From Pelagibius sp037652055 (lineage in GTDB: Bacteria; Pseudomonadota; Alphaproteobacteria; Kiloniellales; Kiloniellaceae): 64,000 nucleotides of DNA. The stretch lies in the NCBI RefSeq assembly GCF_037652055.1, contig NZ_JBBKAH010000004.1, positions 1 to 64,000 of the forward strand, given 5' to 3'. The position numbers and the translations under genes are program-made. Each line of letters opens with the position of its first letter. Within the stretch, counting starts at the first letter, position 1. This document shows, piece by piece, positions 26,337 to 35,487 of this stretch. The notes under the pieces were generated by a model. It did no database searches. It saw only the letters and a program-made list of their open reading frames with translations, and was not told the DNA's origin.

Positions 26337-28610
26337 CTAGGCCGTCAGGCGCATGTAGAGCAGCGGCAGCTTCTCGGGCAGGCGCTCGATGCGGTCGATG
26401 TGCAGCAGGTTGCGCCGTCCGAACACGCGGTTCAGCGCTTCTTCATGGCCGCGACCCAGGGCAACGCAGAACACGTCGATGCCGCGCGCGGCGAGGCCAT
26501 GGATCGCTCGGCGGGCATCCTCGATCAGGTAGCGGCGCTCCGGGCAGTCGACGTCGGAGGGCTCGCCGTCGGTCAGCAGCAGCACCAGTCGGCGGTAGCT
26601 GCGCTGGCGCTGCAGGTCGGCAGCGGCATGGCGCAGGGCGGCGCCCATGCGGGTCGAATAAGCCGGCGCGAGGCCGGCCAGCCGCGCGTGTGCCTCGGTG
26701 GCGAAACTCCGCTCGAATTCCTTGATGCGCGTGTAGCGCACCTCCTCGCGCCCGTTGGAGCAGAACGCGCTGATGGCGAAGGGATCGCCCAGTTCCGCCA
26801 TGGCGTGGGCCAGCAGCACCGTCGCCTCGCGCTCCAGATCCAGGATCGTGCTTCCGCTGCCGGGCACCTGGTCCGCGGTCGACTGCGAGACGTCGAGCAC
26901 GACCTGCACCGCCAGGTCACGCTGGCGCCGCTCCATGCGCTGATAGACCCGGGTGTCCGGCATCTCGCCGCGGCGCAGGCTGACGGCGGCCTCGATGCAG
27001 GCGTCGAGGTCCAGGGCCTCGCCGTCGGGCTGGCGCTTCAGGCGCTGGGCGCGGCTGACCCGCGCCGAACGGATCAAGCCAGAGATGCGATTGGCCAAGG
27101 CGGCGTGGCGCTCCAGGATGCGGGGGACGAGCTGCGGCGCGCCGGCTGGCGGATCGTATTCCACCACGGTGGTCCACTCGCTGCGCTCGCGACCGGTCTG
27201 GTAGTCGAATTCCGGGTAGCGGGCAACGGGAATGCCCTGGTCGGCGAGGGTCTCGCGGGCCAGCGGCGCGGACTCGCTGTCGTCCTGCGGCTCCTCTTCC
27301 TCCTCCTCCCGTTCGCGGTCGGGCTCTTGGTCGTCGCGCTGCTCCAGCCGCGCGGAATCGAGCACCACCTCGACCTCCTCGTCGACGGTGTTCTCCTCGC
27401 CGAAATCCCACAGGCCCATATTGTCGTCGCGGTAGGGCGGCTCGACCACGTAGGTCTTGGCGTTGAACTGCACGCGCATCTGGCCCAGGTCGTTGCCCAG
27501 CAGGTTGCCGATGTGGCGGCTCATCGCCGGGTTGTCGAGTTCGCCGCCCAGGTCGTTGAACATCTCTCGGCCCTTGCGCACCCAGGCGCTGGGATCGTGG
27601 AAGTCCGGGTCGATCAGGGCGCGCGATAGGCGGGCGAACAGGCTGGGCGCCGTCTCGGCGCCGCTCGCCTGGGCGATGTGGAAGGGCAGCCAGAGGCGCG
27701 CCAGGCCGGGAAAGTCGCGCATCGCCAGGCGTTCGACGCGGGCGTCCTCGATCAGCGACACCAGGGAGACCTGCAGGGGTTTCAGCTGGCCGATCGGATA
27801 GCGCGGCCCGCCGTAGGTCATGTGCGCGCCGGCATGGGCCAGTGCCGCGCGGAACACGTCTTCGCAGCGCTGGCCGCGATAGCCGGGATAGCTCTGCGGC
27901 AGGCGGATGATCCCGGCACCGAAGGAACTGCGCCGGCGCGAGGCTTCGGGTGCGGAGGCCGACGGCTCAACCATGGGCACGCGGATGCCGAACAGCGCGG
28001 CGAGGTAGGCCTTCATGCGGCGTTCGACATCGGCGAAGACAAGATCGCCGGCCTCACGCAGCAGCCAGCGCTCGGCGTCCGGGTTCTCCATGGTGAAGAA
28101 GGCGTAGCGCCGCTCGGAGTCCCCGCCGGCAAGGCGCACGCCGGCCAGCAGCCAGGACTCCAGCGCGGAGACATTCAGCTGGCCGAGCAGGAATTTCATG
28201 CGCTGCAGCACCACCCAGGCAGATTCCGGCGCCATCGCGGCAAAGCGCTGCATGAGGCTCAGCCAGTTGCGGAAGCGCGGCAGCTCGCCCAGCCGGCGGG
28301 CGGTCATCGCCGCTGCCTCGCAGAGCGTCTCCGCCGCCTTGCGGCCGCTCTTGATGGCGACGGCGGAAACCGCGTCGGCAAGGTCGATGGCGGCATCGGG
28401 GCCGATGGCCTGGGCGCAGGCGATGCCGTGGCGCTCGTAGGCGCGGGTCACGGCCTCGCCGTAGCCGGCCCCCTCGATGCGCCGGCAGGCGCGCAGCCAG
28501 GGTGCCATGTAGGGCTCGGGGAACAGCATCTGCAGCCCCTTATCCTGCTGCATCGTGGTGCTGTCTTCGTCCGAGACCAGCTTGAGGAAGGGTTTGCTGT
28601 CTTCCGCCAC
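26337..28610 (-). CDS. VWA-domain protein of the CbbO/NorD family
   Basis: 757 residues. The C-terminal von Willebrand A domain has an intact MIDAS (DVSQST near residue 570; LLLTDGEPSD). An acidic low-complexity stretch (EREEEEEEPQDD) lies in the middle and the N-terminal half is helical. CbbO/NorD proteins work with CbbQ/NorQ AAA+ ATPases to remodel or insert metal into a target enzyme (Rubisco activation, NO reductase maturation). Here the pair is at the end of an amide/urea operon, with no cbb or nor gene in the window, so the client may be urease, an amidase or an unlinked enzyme. The start is a GTG at 28610; the next start would be an internal ATG at codon 20. Seven bases separate it from the ATPase gene. 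Confidence 0.85.
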   Translation of the reverse strand: MAEDSKPFLKLVSDEDSTTMQQDKGLQMLFPEPYMAPWLRACRRIEGAGYGEAVTRAYERHGIACAQAIGPDAAIDLADAVSAVAIKSGRKAAETLCEAAAMTARRLGELPRFRNWLSLMQRFAAMAPESAWVVLQRMKFLLGQLNVSALESWLLAGVRLAGGDSERRYAFFTMENPDAERWLLREAGDLVFADVERRMKAYLAALFGIRVPMVEPSASAPEASRRRSSFGAGIIRLPQSYPGYRGQRCEDVFRAALAHAGAHMTYGGPRYPIGQLKPLQVSLVSLIEDARVERLAMRDFPGLARLWLPFHIAQASGAETAPSLFARLSRALIDPDFHDPSAWVRKGREMFNDLGGELDNPAMSRHIGNLLGNDLGQMRVQFNAKTYVVEPPYRDDNMGLWDFGEENTVDEEVEVVLDSARLEQRDDQEPDREREEEEEEPQDDSESAPLARETLADQGIPVARYPEFDYQTGRERSEWTTVVEYDPPAGAPQLVPRILERHAALANRISGLIRSARVSRAQRLKRQPDGEALDLDACIEAAVSLRRGEMPDTRVYQRMERRQRDLAVQVVLDVSQSTADQVPGSGSTILDLEREATVLLAHAMAELGDPFAISAFCSNGREEVRYTRIKEFERSFATEAHARLAGLAPAYSTRMGAALRHAAADLQRQRSYRRLVLLLTDGEPSDVDCPERRYLIEDARRAIHGLAARGIDVFCVALGRGHEEALNRVFGRRNLLHIDRIERLPEKLPLLYMRLTA

Positions 28611-28617
28611 GGGTGCG

Positions 28618-29436
28618 TCACAGGCTGGCGGCGATGGCGTGGCCGAGGGCGTCGCGCATGTCCGGGTCGTCGGTGATCGGCAGCACCAGGGCGATTTCGC
28701 AGGCTTCGCCCAGTGGCACGCCGCGCGCCACCAGCTTGCCGGCGTGGATCAGCATGCGGGTTGAGGCGCCTTCTTCCAGCCCGTGGCCGCGCAGGTTGCG
28801 CGAGCGCTCGGCGATGCGCACCACTTTTGCCGCTTGCTGCGGGTCCAGCCCGGCCTCGCGGGCGACGATCTCCACCTCGATGGCGGCGTTGGGGTAGCGG
28901 AAGTCGAGCGCGCAGAAGCGCTGCTTGGTCGATTCCTTAAGGTCCTTGAGGACGCTCTGATAGCCCGGATTGTAGGAGATGACGAGCTGGAAGTCGGGAT
29001 GCGCCGTCACCAGCTCGTTCTTTTTTTCCAGCGGCAGCACGCGGCGGTCGTCGGTCAGCGAGTGGATCACCACGGTGGTGTCCTGACGCGCCTCGACGAT
29101 TTCATCGAGGTAGCAGATGGCACCGAAGCGTACCGCGCGGGTCAGCGGGCCGTCGTGCCAGACCGTGCCCTCGGGCTCTAGCAGGTAGCGTCCCACCAGG
29201 TCGGAGGCGGTCATGTCCTCGTGGCAGGAGACGGTGATCAAAGGCCGGCCCAGACGCCAGGCCATGTGCTCGATGAAGCGTGTTTTGCCGCAGCCCGTCG
29301 GGCCTTTCAGCATCATCGGCAGGCGTCCGGCGTAGGCGGCTTCATAGAGAGCGACCTCGTCGCCGGTCGGGCGGTAGTAGGGTTCTTCGGCGATCCGATA
29401 GGCGTCGAGGGAGCCGCTGTCGGTCGTGGAGGTCAT
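28618..29436 (-). CDS. MoxR-type AAA+ ATPase of the CbbQ/NirQ/NorQ family
   Basis: 272 residues, the usual family length. Walker A GPTGCGKT at 45-52, Walker B ICYLDEI near 103-109, then VISYNPGYQSVLKDLKEST characteristic of CbbQ/NorQ, and a C-terminal helical domain. It partners the VWA protein encoded next. The ATG at 29436 has GGAG 6 bases upstream; a longer frame to 29487 lacks a site. It follows amiE by 84 bases. Confidence 0.9.
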   Translation of the reverse strand: MTSTTDSGSLDAYRIAEEPYYRPTGDEVALYEAAYAGRLPMMLKGPTGCGKTRFIEHMAWRLGRPLITVSCHEDMTASDLVGRYLLEPEGTVWHDGPLTRAVRFGAICYLDEIVEARQDTTVVIHSLTDDRRVLPLEKKNELVTAHPDFQLVISYNPGYQSVLKDLKESTKQRFCALDFRYPNAAIEVEIVAREAGLDPQQAAKVVRIAERSRNLRGHGLEEGASTRMLIHAGKLVARGVPLGEACEIALVLPITDDPDMRDALGHAIAASL

Positions 29437-29520
29437 GACGTCTCCGGAAAAAGGGGCCGGTGCGGGGAGGGGAAAGAAAGCCCGCACCGGCAGTCGTCAA
29501 CAGCAGGAAGAACGAAGACC

Positions 29521-30561
29521 TCAGCGGTGTGCGGCGGTCTTCTGATTCGGAATGCCCTCCATCGGGCATTCCTCGGTGCCGACCGTCTTGCGGGTCAGCG
29601 CCTCCACCATTTCGCGGGTGCCTTCGGGATCGGTCGCCCACTTGGTGTAGAAGTCATAGGGGCAGGTCGCCACGCCGCGGTCGCCCTCACCGGAATTAAT
29701 CATGCCAGTGTAGCCGCGGTGCAGCAGCTTGAAGAGGTGGTTCTGCGACTGGCCGTTGGCACGTGCGTCGCGGATCGCCGAGACGGAGAGTTGGGCGTAC
29801 TGGATGCCCATCTCCTCTTCGCCGCATTCGCCCAGCGTGCGGCCGTCGAAGCCGACGATGGCGGAATGGCCGAAGTAGGAATAGACGCCGTCGAAGCCGG
29901 CGGCGTTCGCCACGGCGACATAGACGTTGTTCGCCCAGGCCATGGACTTCGCCATGATGACCTGCTGCTCCTTGGCCGGATACATGTAGCCCTGGCAGCG
30001 CACGATCAATTCGGCGCCCTTCATGGCGCAGTCGCGCCAGATCTCCGGATAGTTGCCGTCGTCGCAGATGATCAGGCTGATCTTCATGCCCTTGGGGCCT
30101 TCGGAAACGTAGGTGCAGTTGCCGGGGTACCAGCCCTCGATCGGCACCCAAGGCATGATCTTGCGGTACTTCTGCACGATCTCGCCCTTGTCGTTCATCA
30201 GGATCAGCGTGTTGTAGGGCGCCTTGTTGGGATGTTCCTCGTGACGCTCGCCGGTCAGCGAGAAGACGCCCCAGACCTTGGCCGCGCGGCAGGCGGCGGC
30301 GAAGATCTCGGTTTCGTCGCCGGGACAGGAGGAGGCGGTCTCGTACATCTCCTTCTCGTCGTACATGATGCCGTGGGTCGAATATTCCGGGAAGATCACC
30401 AGGTCCATGCCCGGCAGGCCGATCTTCATGCCCTTGATCATCTCGGCGATCTTGCCGGCGTTTTCGAGGACCTCGGCCTTGGTGTGCAGGCGGGGCATCT
30501 TGTAGTTAACGACTGCAACACCGACCGTGTCGTTGCTGCTGGAAATATCGCCGTGATACAT
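29521..30561 (-). CDS. amiE: Aliphatic amidase
   Basis: 346 residues, same length as Pseudomonas AmiE and with its hallmark start HGDISSSNDTVGVAVVNYK. It hydrolyses short aliphatic amides to acid and ammonia in the cytoplasm. Nitrilase-superfamily triad: E59 (FPEYS), a lysine in VQKYRKIMPW, and the cysteine in SLIICDDGNYPEIW. AAGGAG lies 7 bases before the ATG. In Pseudomonas, AmiE expression is controlled by AmiC/AmiR; here those genes lie about 14 kb upstream at the head of the same strand. Formamidase (AmiF) is the alternative but the N-terminus favours AmiE. Confidence 0.93.
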   Translation of the reverse strand: MYHGDISSSNDTVGVAVVNYKMPRLHTKAEVLENAGKIAEMIKGMKIGLPGMDLVIFPEYSTHGIMYDEKEMYETASSCPGDETEIFAAACRAAKVWGVFSLTGERHEEHPNKAPYNTLILMNDKGEIVQKYRKIMPWVPIEGWYPGNCTYVSEGPKGMKISLIICDDGNYPEIWRDCAMKGAELIVRCQGYMYPAKEQQVIMAKSMAWANNVYVAVANAAGFDGVYSYFGHSAIVGFDGRTLGECGEEEMGIQYAQLSVSAIRDARANGQSQNHLFKLLHRGYTGMINSGEGDRGVATCPYDFYTKWATDPEGTREMVEALTRKTVGTEECPMEGIPNQKTAAHR

Positions 30562-30673
30562 GGGCTGTCTCCTTCTGGTTCTTAGCGATTGAGGATGCTG
30601 ACACCGCCGCTTCGGGGAGCGATCGCGGCGACTGCGGGGAAAGCGGGGCGGAAGCGTCTCACGGCGCGCGGCC

Positions 30674-32197
30674 CTACCCGGCCTGCTGGTAGGCGTGGGC
30701 GACGCGCAGCACCGTGGCGTCGTCGAATCGGCGGCCGGTCAGCATGAGGCCGACCGGCAGGCCGTCGACGCCGTTCACCGGTACCGAGACCGACGGATGG
30801 CCGGAGAGGTCGAATGCGGCGGTGTTCGCCACCATGTTGAGCGCCTGGCTGATGTGCTCGACGCGGTCTTTCTCGGGCGAGGCCGGCATGCTGTGCGCGG
30901 TCTGCGGCGTCGTCGGCATCAGCAGCAGGTCGGCCTCCGCAAGCACCTTGTCGTAGGCAGCCGTCAGCACACGCGCCATGTTCTGGGCGCGGGCATAGAA
31001 GGCGCCGTGATACTGCTGGCGCATGTAGTGGCCGACGACGGCGCCGAGCTTCGCCGTGGGTGAGAAGTCGCCGGCGTTGGTCCGGACGGCGCGCATCATG
31101 GCGCTGATGAGGCGCGGGTTGTAATAGCCCTTGTGCTGGTACGCCGTGTGACCGTGGTAAAAACTGTCCAGGCCGCCTTCGATGGCGATGCAGTTCCAAA
31201 GCGGCACCACGCGGCGGTGCAGCGGGATCGAGACTTCCTTCACCTTTGCACCGAGGCCTTCCAGCTGCTTTGCCGCGGCCTTGACCGCCTTGTTCACCGG
31301 CTTCATGGCTTCCGGCGTCTCGAAGCCTTCCTTCACCACCGCTATCTTCAGGCCCTTCACCTTGCCGGTGAGGGCGGCGGCGTAGTCCGGCACCTCGATG
31401 CTGGAGGGCTGGCGCGGATCGATGGCGGTGTCGTCGACGCCGGCGATGACGCCCAGCAGCAGCGCCACGTCCTCGACCCGCTTCGCCATGGGACCGATGT
31501 GATCGATGGTCTGGTCGAAGCCGACTATGCCAGTGTAGGGCACCAGGCCGTGGGTCGGCTTGTGGCCGACGACGCCGGAGAACGAGGCCGGAATGCGGAT
31601 TGAGCCACCTTGGTCGCCGCCGAGAGCGATGTCGACCTGCCCCGTCGCCGGAGCCGTGGCCGACCCGTTGGAGGAGCCTCCCGGCACGTGCGCGGGATCG
31701 ACCGGGTTGCGGCCCGGACCGTAGGCGCTGGTGTGGCCCCCGCCGGAAAACGCGAAGTCGTCGGTGTTCAGCACGGCGGTGATGTGGCCGCCGGCCTCCA
31801 GGACGCGCTTGACCACCGTCGCATCTATGTCGGAGGTGTAGTCGTAGAGCAGGCGGGAAGCGCAGGTCATCGGCAGGCCGGCGACGCAGATGGTGTCTTT
31901 CACGCCGATCGACTTGCCGGAGAGCGGGCCCTTCTTCACCTCCGGATAGGCCTTCACGCTGCAGTTCCGCACGATGCCGTTCAGCGGATCGTCTTCCGGC
32001 TCCGGCCGCGCGCCGGGGATGCGCACGGCGGGCGTCACCGCGCGCAGCGGATCGGGATACTGGTCCATCAGGTCGTAACCGGCGATGACGCCGTCGACCA
32101 GCGGCTTCAGTTCGGCAACCTCGGCCTCGGTGAGATCGAGGCCGTAGGTGGCGCTGATATCGAGGATGTCGTCGATGGCGGGGCGGCGCAGGGTCAT
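30674..32197 (-). CDS. Amidase-signature family amidase
   Basis: 507 residues. The Ser-cisSer-Lys triad is visible: lysine in GKSIGVKDTI, serines in PGGSSNGSA and in GGDQGGSIRIPAS. The N-terminal helical extension (about 1-85) resembles amidases linked to nitrile hydratase, such as Rhodococcus enantioselective amidase; that is from memory of the family. It adds a second amide-hydrolysing activity of different substrate range. GAGGA lies 6 bases before the ATG; 18 bases follow the ureD stop. Confidence 0.88.
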   Translation of the reverse strand: MTLRRPAIDDILDISATYGLDLTEAEVAELKPLVDGVIAGYDLMDQYPDPLRAVTPAVRIPGARPEPEDDPLNGIVRNCSVKAYPEVKKGPLSGKSIGVKDTICVAGLPMTCASRLLYDYTSDIDATVVKRVLEAGGHITAVLNTDDFAFSGGGHTSAYGPGRNPVDPAHVPGGSSNGSATAPATGQVDIALGGDQGGSIRIPASFSGVVGHKPTHGLVPYTGIVGFDQTIDHIGPMAKRVEDVALLLGVIAGVDDTAIDPRQPSSIEVPDYAAALTGKVKGLKIAVVKEGFETPEAMKPVNKAVKAAAKQLEGLGAKVKEVSIPLHRRVVPLWNCIAIEGGLDSFYHGHTAYQHKGYYNPRLISAMMRAVRTNAGDFSPTAKLGAVVGHYMRQQYHGAFYARAQNMARVLTAAYDKVLAEADLLLMPTTPQTAHSMPASPEKDRVEHISQALNMVANTAAFDLSGHPSVSVPVNGVDGLPVGLMLTGRRFDDATVLRVAHAYQQAG

Positions 32198-32215
32198 GGG
32201 GTGTCCTCGATTGGG

Positions 32216-33100
32216 CTACTTGTTGCGGGGGGAGGGCAGGCGGCCGGTGAGTGCCACGCGGGCACCCTGCCAGACGGCTTTCAGTGCCTTCGACAGCGCG
32301 GCGCCGTCGCGGCACAGCAGGCGGGCCCAGACGACGCCGCGCTCGCCGAGTGCGTTCACGCCGCCGTAGCAAGCCGCGCGGTCCAGGCCGCTGTCGGCCA
32401 GCGCCTGCTTCATCGCGGCTGCGATGGCGTCACCCGCCCTGTCGTGCGCGACGCAGAGGCTGCCGTGGCAGGCGTGGGCGCCGAGATGGCGGTTGGCGGC
32501 GGGCGGCCAGTCGGCGCCGCCGAGGCGCAGACGCTCGATGAGCAGCGGCAGGCTCTCGCCGCGCCGCCGCACCACGATGTCGTTGTCGAAACGCTCGAAG
32601 GGGGCCGCGCTTGCCGCCGGGTCGTGTGCGAGGAAGCTGTCGGCCAGTACCAGGATCGCGCCGCGCTCGATCTCGGCGGTCAAAGTCGTCTGCAGCCGCG
32701 CCCCGGCGAAGAGGATCAGCGGGTCGGGCAGGAACTCCAGCAGGCTGTCGCGGGCGCAGGTGAGGCTCACTTGCTGGCGGGTCAGGCCGCCGCGCGCGGC
32801 GTGTACGACCGTGGATGCCTGGGTCGTCACATGGGCGGCGGCGCCCTCTTCCAGCGCGATATCGAGATGCAGGTCGTCGTCGCCGTAGAGTCCGCCGGAG
32901 GAGGACTGCAGGTACAGCGTCGCCATGCCGGCGGGGTCGTCCGGCAGGTAAAAAGGCCGCGTCAGGTGGAAGGGGTGCGGCGTCATCTGGCGCGCGAGGA
33001 AGCTGCGTCCGCCGCGCTGGCGGAAGGTCAGCGCCGCGGTGCTGCGCCGCCGCTGGGGCGCGCTGCCGGCGGGCAGGGCGAGCGGCGCCGTGACGTTCAT
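32216..33100 (-). CDS. ureD: Urease accessory protein UreD
   Basis: 294 residues. UreD/UreH scaffold: FHLTRPFYLPDDPAGMATLY, then SGGLYGDDDLHLDIALEEGA. With UreF and UreG it loads nickel into the urease active site. The start overlaps the ureG stop by 4 bases. It is placed after ureG rather than first, as it is in many operons. Confidence 0.9.
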   Translation of the reverse strand: MNVTAPLALPAGSAPQRRRSTAALTFRQRGGRSFLARQMTPHPFHLTRPFYLPDDPAGMATLYLQSSSGGLYGDDDLHLDIALEEGAAAHVTTQASTVVHAARGGLTRQQVSLTCARDSLLEFLPDPLILFAGARLQTTLTAEIERGAILVLADSFLAHDPAASAAPFERFDNDIVVRRRGESLPLLIERLRLGGADWPPAANRHLGAHACHGSLCVAHDRAGDAIAAAMKQALADSGLDRAACYGGVNALGERGVVWARLLCRDGAALSKALKAVWQGARVALTGRLPSPRNK

Positions 33101-33774
33101 GCCGTGGCTTCCTCCGCGGTGAAGAGAACCTCGCGCCGGATGGTCGCAACGATGGCAGCGAGGCCGGGATCCTTCTCGTCACCGCGGCAGCGGCAGGCGA
33201 TGGTCGGCCGGCCACCGCGGATCTGCTTTGCCTCGGCCAGCACAGCATCGGCGTCGACGCCGACGTAGGGGGCGAGGTCGATCTTGTTGATGACCAGCAG
33301 GTCGGCCTGCAGGATCGCCGGGCCGCGCTTCCTCGGAATGTCGTCGCCCTGGGCCACGTCGATGACGAACATCCACCAGTCGACCAGGTCCAGCGAGAAG
33401 GTGGAGGCCAGGTTGTCGCCGCCGGACTCGATGATCAGCAGCTCCAGGCCGGGAAAGCGCCACTCGCATTCTTCGGCGGCGGCGATGTTCAGGGTCGGGT
33501 CCTCGCGGATCACCGTGTGCGGGCAGGCGCCGGCCTCCACCGCCATGACGCGGCGCGGGTCGATCAGGCCGCTGCGCTGCAGCCGCTCGGCATCCTCCTT
33601 CGTCACTAGGTCGTTGGTGATGACGGCGAGGTCGACGCCCGCCGCCTGGAAGCGCGGGATGAGGCATTCAATCAGTGCAGTTTTGCCGGAGCCGACCGGT
33701 CCGCCGATGCCGATGCGTGCCGCGCCGGGCGCCGCCGATCCGCCTGTCGTCTGCATCTTCGCGCGTGCCGTCAT
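33097..33774 (-). CDS. ureG: Urease accessory GTPase UreG
   Basis: 225 residues. P-loop GGPVGSGKTALIECL, metal-binding CPH (VEAGACPHTVIRED) and the SIMIBI GTPase pattern with NKIDLAPYVG. It couples GTP hydrolysis to nickel delivery. It overlaps ureC and ureD by 4 bases each. Confidence 0.95.
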   Translation of the reverse strand: MTARAKMQTTGGSAAPGAARIGIGGPVGSGKTALIECLIPRFQAAGVDLAVITNDLVTKEDAERLQRSGLIDPRRVMAVEAGACPHTVIREDPTLNIAAAEECEWRFPGLELLIIESGGDNLASTFSLDLVDWWMFVIDVAQGDDIPRKRGPAILQADLLVINKIDLAPYVGVDADAVLAEAKQIRGGRPTIACRCRGDEKDPGLAAIVATIRREVLFTAEEATA

Positions 33775-35483
33775 CGCAGCATGTACCTCTGGGCCAGGGG
33801 CAGTTCCGTCGCCGGGGCGCAGGTCGCCAGCTCGCCGTCGACGAAGACGTCGAAGGTGGCCGGGTCCACCCGGATGCGGGGACAGGCGTCGTTGTGCAAC
33901 ATGTCTGCCTTGCGGAGCATCCGGGTGCCCCGGGCCGGCAGCAGCGGCTTTTCAAGGCCGAGGCTGGCGGCGAGGCCCTTGTCGATGGCGAGGGGGTGGA
34001 CGAAGCAGGCGGAGAGTGCCTGCTTGGCGCGCCCGAAGGCGCCCCACTGCGGGCGCATCCGCAGCGGCTCGCAGGTCATCAGGCTAGCGGCACTGTCGCC
34101 CATGGCGCCCCAAGCGATGAAGCCGCCCTTCACCACCAACTCGGGCTTGATGCCGAAAAAGGCCGGACGCCACAGCACCACGTCGGCCATCTTGCCGTCT
34201 TCCAGGCTGCCGACGTGGGCGGCGATACCGAAGCAGCGCGCCGCGTTGATGGTGTACTTGGCGATGAAGCGCTTGATCCGCGCGTTGTCGCCGCGGGCCG
34301 CGGTCTCCTCCGGCAGGCGCCCGCGCTGCAACTTCATCTTGGAGGCAAGCTGCCAGGTGCGGCAGATCACCTCGTTGATGCGGCCCATGCCCTGGCTGTC
34401 GGAGCCCAGCATGGAGATCGCGCCGATGTCGTGCAGCACGTCCTCGGCGGCGATGGTCTGCGCGCGGATGCGGCTCTCGGCGAAGGCCACGTCCTCGGGT
34501 ATCGCCGGGTTCAGGTGATGGCACACCATGGTCATGTCCAGGTGCTCATCGAAGGTGTTGACCGTGTAGGGATTGGTCGGGTTGGTCGAGGAGGGCAGGC
34601 AGTAGTCCTCGCCCGCCACGCGGATGATGTCCGGCGCGTGGCCGCCGCCGGCACCCTCGGTGTGGTACATGTGGATGGCGCGCCCGGCGATGGCGGCCAG
34701 GGTATCCTCGACGAAACCGCTTTCGTTCAGCGTGTCGGTGTGCAGCTGCACCTGGAAGTCCAGATCGTCGGCGACCGAGAGGCAGCAGTCGATCGCCGAC
34801 GGCATGGCGCCCCAGTCCTCGTGGATCTTCAGGCCCAGGCAGCCGGTCTCCATCTGCTCCACCAGCGAGGCCGGCTTGTGCGAGTTGCCGCGACCCAGGA
34901 AGCCGAAGTTCATCGGCCAGGCCTCGGCTGCCTGCAGCATCTTGCCTGTGTTGAAGGGGCCGCCGCTATCGATGCCGACGGTGATCGGCCCCAGCGAGCC
35001 GCCCAGCATGGTGGTGATGCCGGAGGAAATCGCGTGCTCCACCAGCTGCGCGCTGTCGAAGTGGACATGTACGTCGATGGCGCCGGCGGTGGCGATCAGG
35101 CCCTCGGCGTCGCGCACCGTGGTAGCGGCGCCGACGATGAGGCGCGGATCGACGCCGTCCATGATGTCCGGATTGCCCGCCTTGCCGAAGCCGACGATCT
35201 TGCCGTCCTTGATGCCGAGGTCGCCCTTCACGATGCCCAGCACCGGGTCGATCACCACGACGTTGCAGATGAGGAAGTCCAGCACGCCGTCGCGGCTGGT
35301 GGCGCCGGCGACCAGTCCCAGGCCGTCGCGCAGGGTCTTGCCGCCGCCGTGCAGGCATTCGTCGCCGGGTACCGCGTAGTCGTGCTCGATCTCCGCCCAC
35401 AGTTCGGTATCGCCGAGGCGGATGAGGTCGCCGGTGGTCGGGCCGTACATGGCGGCATAGGCCGCGCGGGTCATCGTCGCCAT
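33771..35483 (-). CDS. ureC: Urease alpha subunit
   Basis: 570 residues, full length. Cytoplasmic nickel enzyme hydrolysing urea to ammonia and CO2. Nickel histidines in HVHFDS, the carbamylated lysine in GCLGLKIHEDWG, and the mobile-flap cysteine/histidine in VCHHLNPAIPEDVAFAESRI are all present. I use the ATG at 35483 (MATMTRAAYAAMYGP), the standard UreC start; a frame 20 codons longer overlaps the ureAB coding region. It starts 4 bases after ureAB. Confidence 0.96.
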   Translation of the reverse strand: MATMTRAAYAAMYGPTTGDLIRLGDTELWAEIEHDYAVPGDECLHGGGKTLRDGLGLVAGATSRDGVLDFLICNVVVIDPVLGIVKGDLGIKDGKIVGFGKAGNPDIMDGVDPRLIVGAATTVRDAEGLIATAGAIDVHVHFDSAQLVEHAISSGITTMLGGSLGPITVGIDSGGPFNTGKMLQAAEAWPMNFGFLGRGNSHKPASLVEQMETGCLGLKIHEDWGAMPSAIDCCLSVADDLDFQVQLHTDTLNESGFVEDTLAAIAGRAIHMYHTEGAGGGHAPDIIRVAGEDYCLPSSTNPTNPYTVNTFDEHLDMTMVCHHLNPAIPEDVAFAESRIRAQTIAAEDVLHDIGAISMLGSDSQGMGRINEVICRTWQLASKMKLQRGRLPEETAARGDNARIKRFIAKYTINAARCFGIAAHVGSLEDGKMADVVLWRPAFFGIKPELVVKGGFIAWGAMGDSAASLMTCEPLRMRPQWGAFGRAKQALSACFVHPLAIDKGLAASLGLEKPLLPARGTRMLRKADMLHNDACPRIRVDPATFDVFVDGELATCAPATELPLAQRYMLR

Positions 35484-35487
35484 GGTG

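Noticed and set aside
29521..30561. Formamidase AmiF as the identity of the nitrilase-family gene
   Set aside because: The HGDISSSNDTVGVAVVNYK start and 346-residue length match aliphatic amidase AmiE better.
30562..30673. Third ANTAR leader in front of amiE
   Set aside because: A 6-bp GC hairpin exists but there is no A1/G4 hexaloop pair and no T tract, so amiE appears to rely on the upstream switch.
31610..33268. Forward-strand long frame across the amidase, ureD and ureG region
   Set aside because: It overlaps well-supported reverse-strand genes and has no recognisable domain.
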